Positions 63,679-64,000 of a DNA stretch of 64,000 bases are shown here, in pieces. Source of the DNA: Bombyx mori. Taxonomy: Eukaryota; Arthropoda; Insecta; Lepidoptera; Bombycidae. The stretch is from assembly GCF_030269925.1 (NCBI RefSeq), contig NC_085135.1, forward strand, positions 7,006,753-7,070,752. The letters run 5' to 3'. Both the position numbers and the translations under genes were made by a program. Within the stretch, counting starts at the first letter, position 1; each line of letters begins with the position of its first letter. A model generated the notes under the pieces. That model had not been told where the DNA came from, did no database searches, and saw nothing but the letters and a program-made list of their open reading frames with translations.

Positions 63679-63751
63679 TGCGACATATATATATCTATAA
63701 ATAGATTAAGTATATATTGTGCTTATAATGTGTAGTAAATAAGGGTGGAGG

Positions 63752-63829
63752 TGTTATGTTTGTAAGTAAGTATTCACTTCAGTGTGTCAATAAACGGTGA
63801 ACGCAACGTACGTGTCTATTATTTACTAG
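63752..63829 (+). repeat. 3' LTR of mag-like element
   Basis: Identical as read to the 5' LTR, preceded by a purine-rich tract, followed by gatg. Confidence 0.9.
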
Positions 63830-63945
63830 GATGTTTAAAATACTTTTATATAAAACAGATCTAACTCCCAATAACAACAAATCGTTCCAAAAATTCAAGG
63901 TGGTAATTTATCAAAAATAAGCTCAACTCATATATAGTCATACAT

Positions 63946-64000
63946 GTCGCATCCGGGTCAATAGTTCGGAATATCAACGATACACAAACGTCAAAGTGAC
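63946..64000 (-). repeat. Inverted MITE terminus, cut by window edge
   Basis: 'catgtcgcatccgggtcaat' onward is the reverse complement of 63631-63682 and of 15612-15657. It is the start of another copy of the TGTCG element in opposite orientation that runs off the window. Confidence 0.7.

Larger units (their letters stand above)
60587..63829 (+). mobile_element. mag: mag-like gypsy element with 78-bp LTRs, rearranged
   Basis: LTRs 60587-60664 and 63752-63829 are identical as read and only 78 bp long. Such short LTRs are a known feature of Bombyx mag. TSD is gatg (60583-60586, 63830-63833). TGGCGACGAG right after the 5' LTR is the primer site, and AAGGGTGGAGG precedes the 3' LTR. Interior: gag, zinc knuckle, then an inverted copy of the pol 3' tail replacing protease and RT, then RNase H end and integrase. 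A MITE-like insert lies in the 3' UTR. Confidence 0.9.

Noticed and set aside
1..64000. tRNA, rRNA, CRISPR array or bacterial operon
   Set aside because: No cloverleaf, rRNA signature or regularly spaced repeat was found; everything is eukaryotic mobile DNA.

Overview
The window is a lepidopteran, almost certainly silkworm (Bombyx mori or a close relative), transposon graveyard. The main evidence is two copies of a SINE that I recognise as the Bombyx Bm1 element, a Pao-like BEL element, a mag-like gypsy element with 78-bp LTRs, several Jockey-clade LINEs and a Lep-type Helitron fragment. Nearly every base belongs to a mobile element, and elements sit inside elements up to four deep. I see no rRNA, tRNA, CRISPR or ordinary single-copy host gene. 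Such nesting is typical of heterochromatin, for example the silkworm W chromosome, but the sequence alone cannot assign a chromosome.

Layout. 1-6246: the 3' part of a Pao-like element, open from the left edge, its integrase split by a Bm1 SINE. 6247-13473: a repeated module A (copy 1) split by gypsy element G2 (6776-13345, minus). G2 is itself split by gypsy element G3 (7298-11433, plus), which carries a Helitron fragment. 13474-16185: MITE-like repeats and a Jockey fragment. 16186-28565: one CR1-like LINE (minus) whose two halves are about 9.8 kb apart. Between them lies module A copy 2 (18114-27941), which contains a non-autonomous gypsy derivative, NG (18566-22108), and a full-length Jockey (22633-27815). 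28566-35122: a mosaic R1-clade LINE (minus). 35123-41644: a two-exon gene (minus) of an unnamed insect protein family that looks like a DDE/RNase-H-fold transposase. It is split by a young, intact copia element (36088-40390). 41701-54600: a Jockey element (minus) split by a complete env-bearing gypsy/errantivirus-like provirus (44924-52940, plus). 54610-60240: a second NG copy (minus), with a Jockey fragment in its 5' LTR. 60587-63829: a rearranged mag-like element. 63830-64000: flank ending in an inverted copy of a MITE terminus.

How it fits together. Target-site duplications (TSDs) make most of the nesting order readable: cagt for G3, cgtg for G2, tgta/tata and tatg for the two NG copies, 10-12 bp TSDs for Jockey copies, acttt for copia, gagc for the errantivirus, gatg for mag, atct for module A. 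Three elements look recent. They are copia (LTRs differ by one SNP and a 3-bp indel, full-length ORF), the errantivirus (LTRs identical as read; gag, pol and env all open), and G3 (identical LTRs but a dead interior). The last, together with the two NG copies that share the same defects, implies that defective elements were mobilised by enzymes supplied from elsewhere.

The most interesting items are: a textbook -1 frameshift signal (heptamer, 7-nt spacer, H-type pseudoknot) at the errantivirus gag stop; the NG chimera that carries a Jockey tail and a variable tandem repeat; the foldback-like 47-bp LTR end of G2; the inverted 211-bp pol tail replacing protease/RT in the mag element; and the intron-bearing transposase-like gene.
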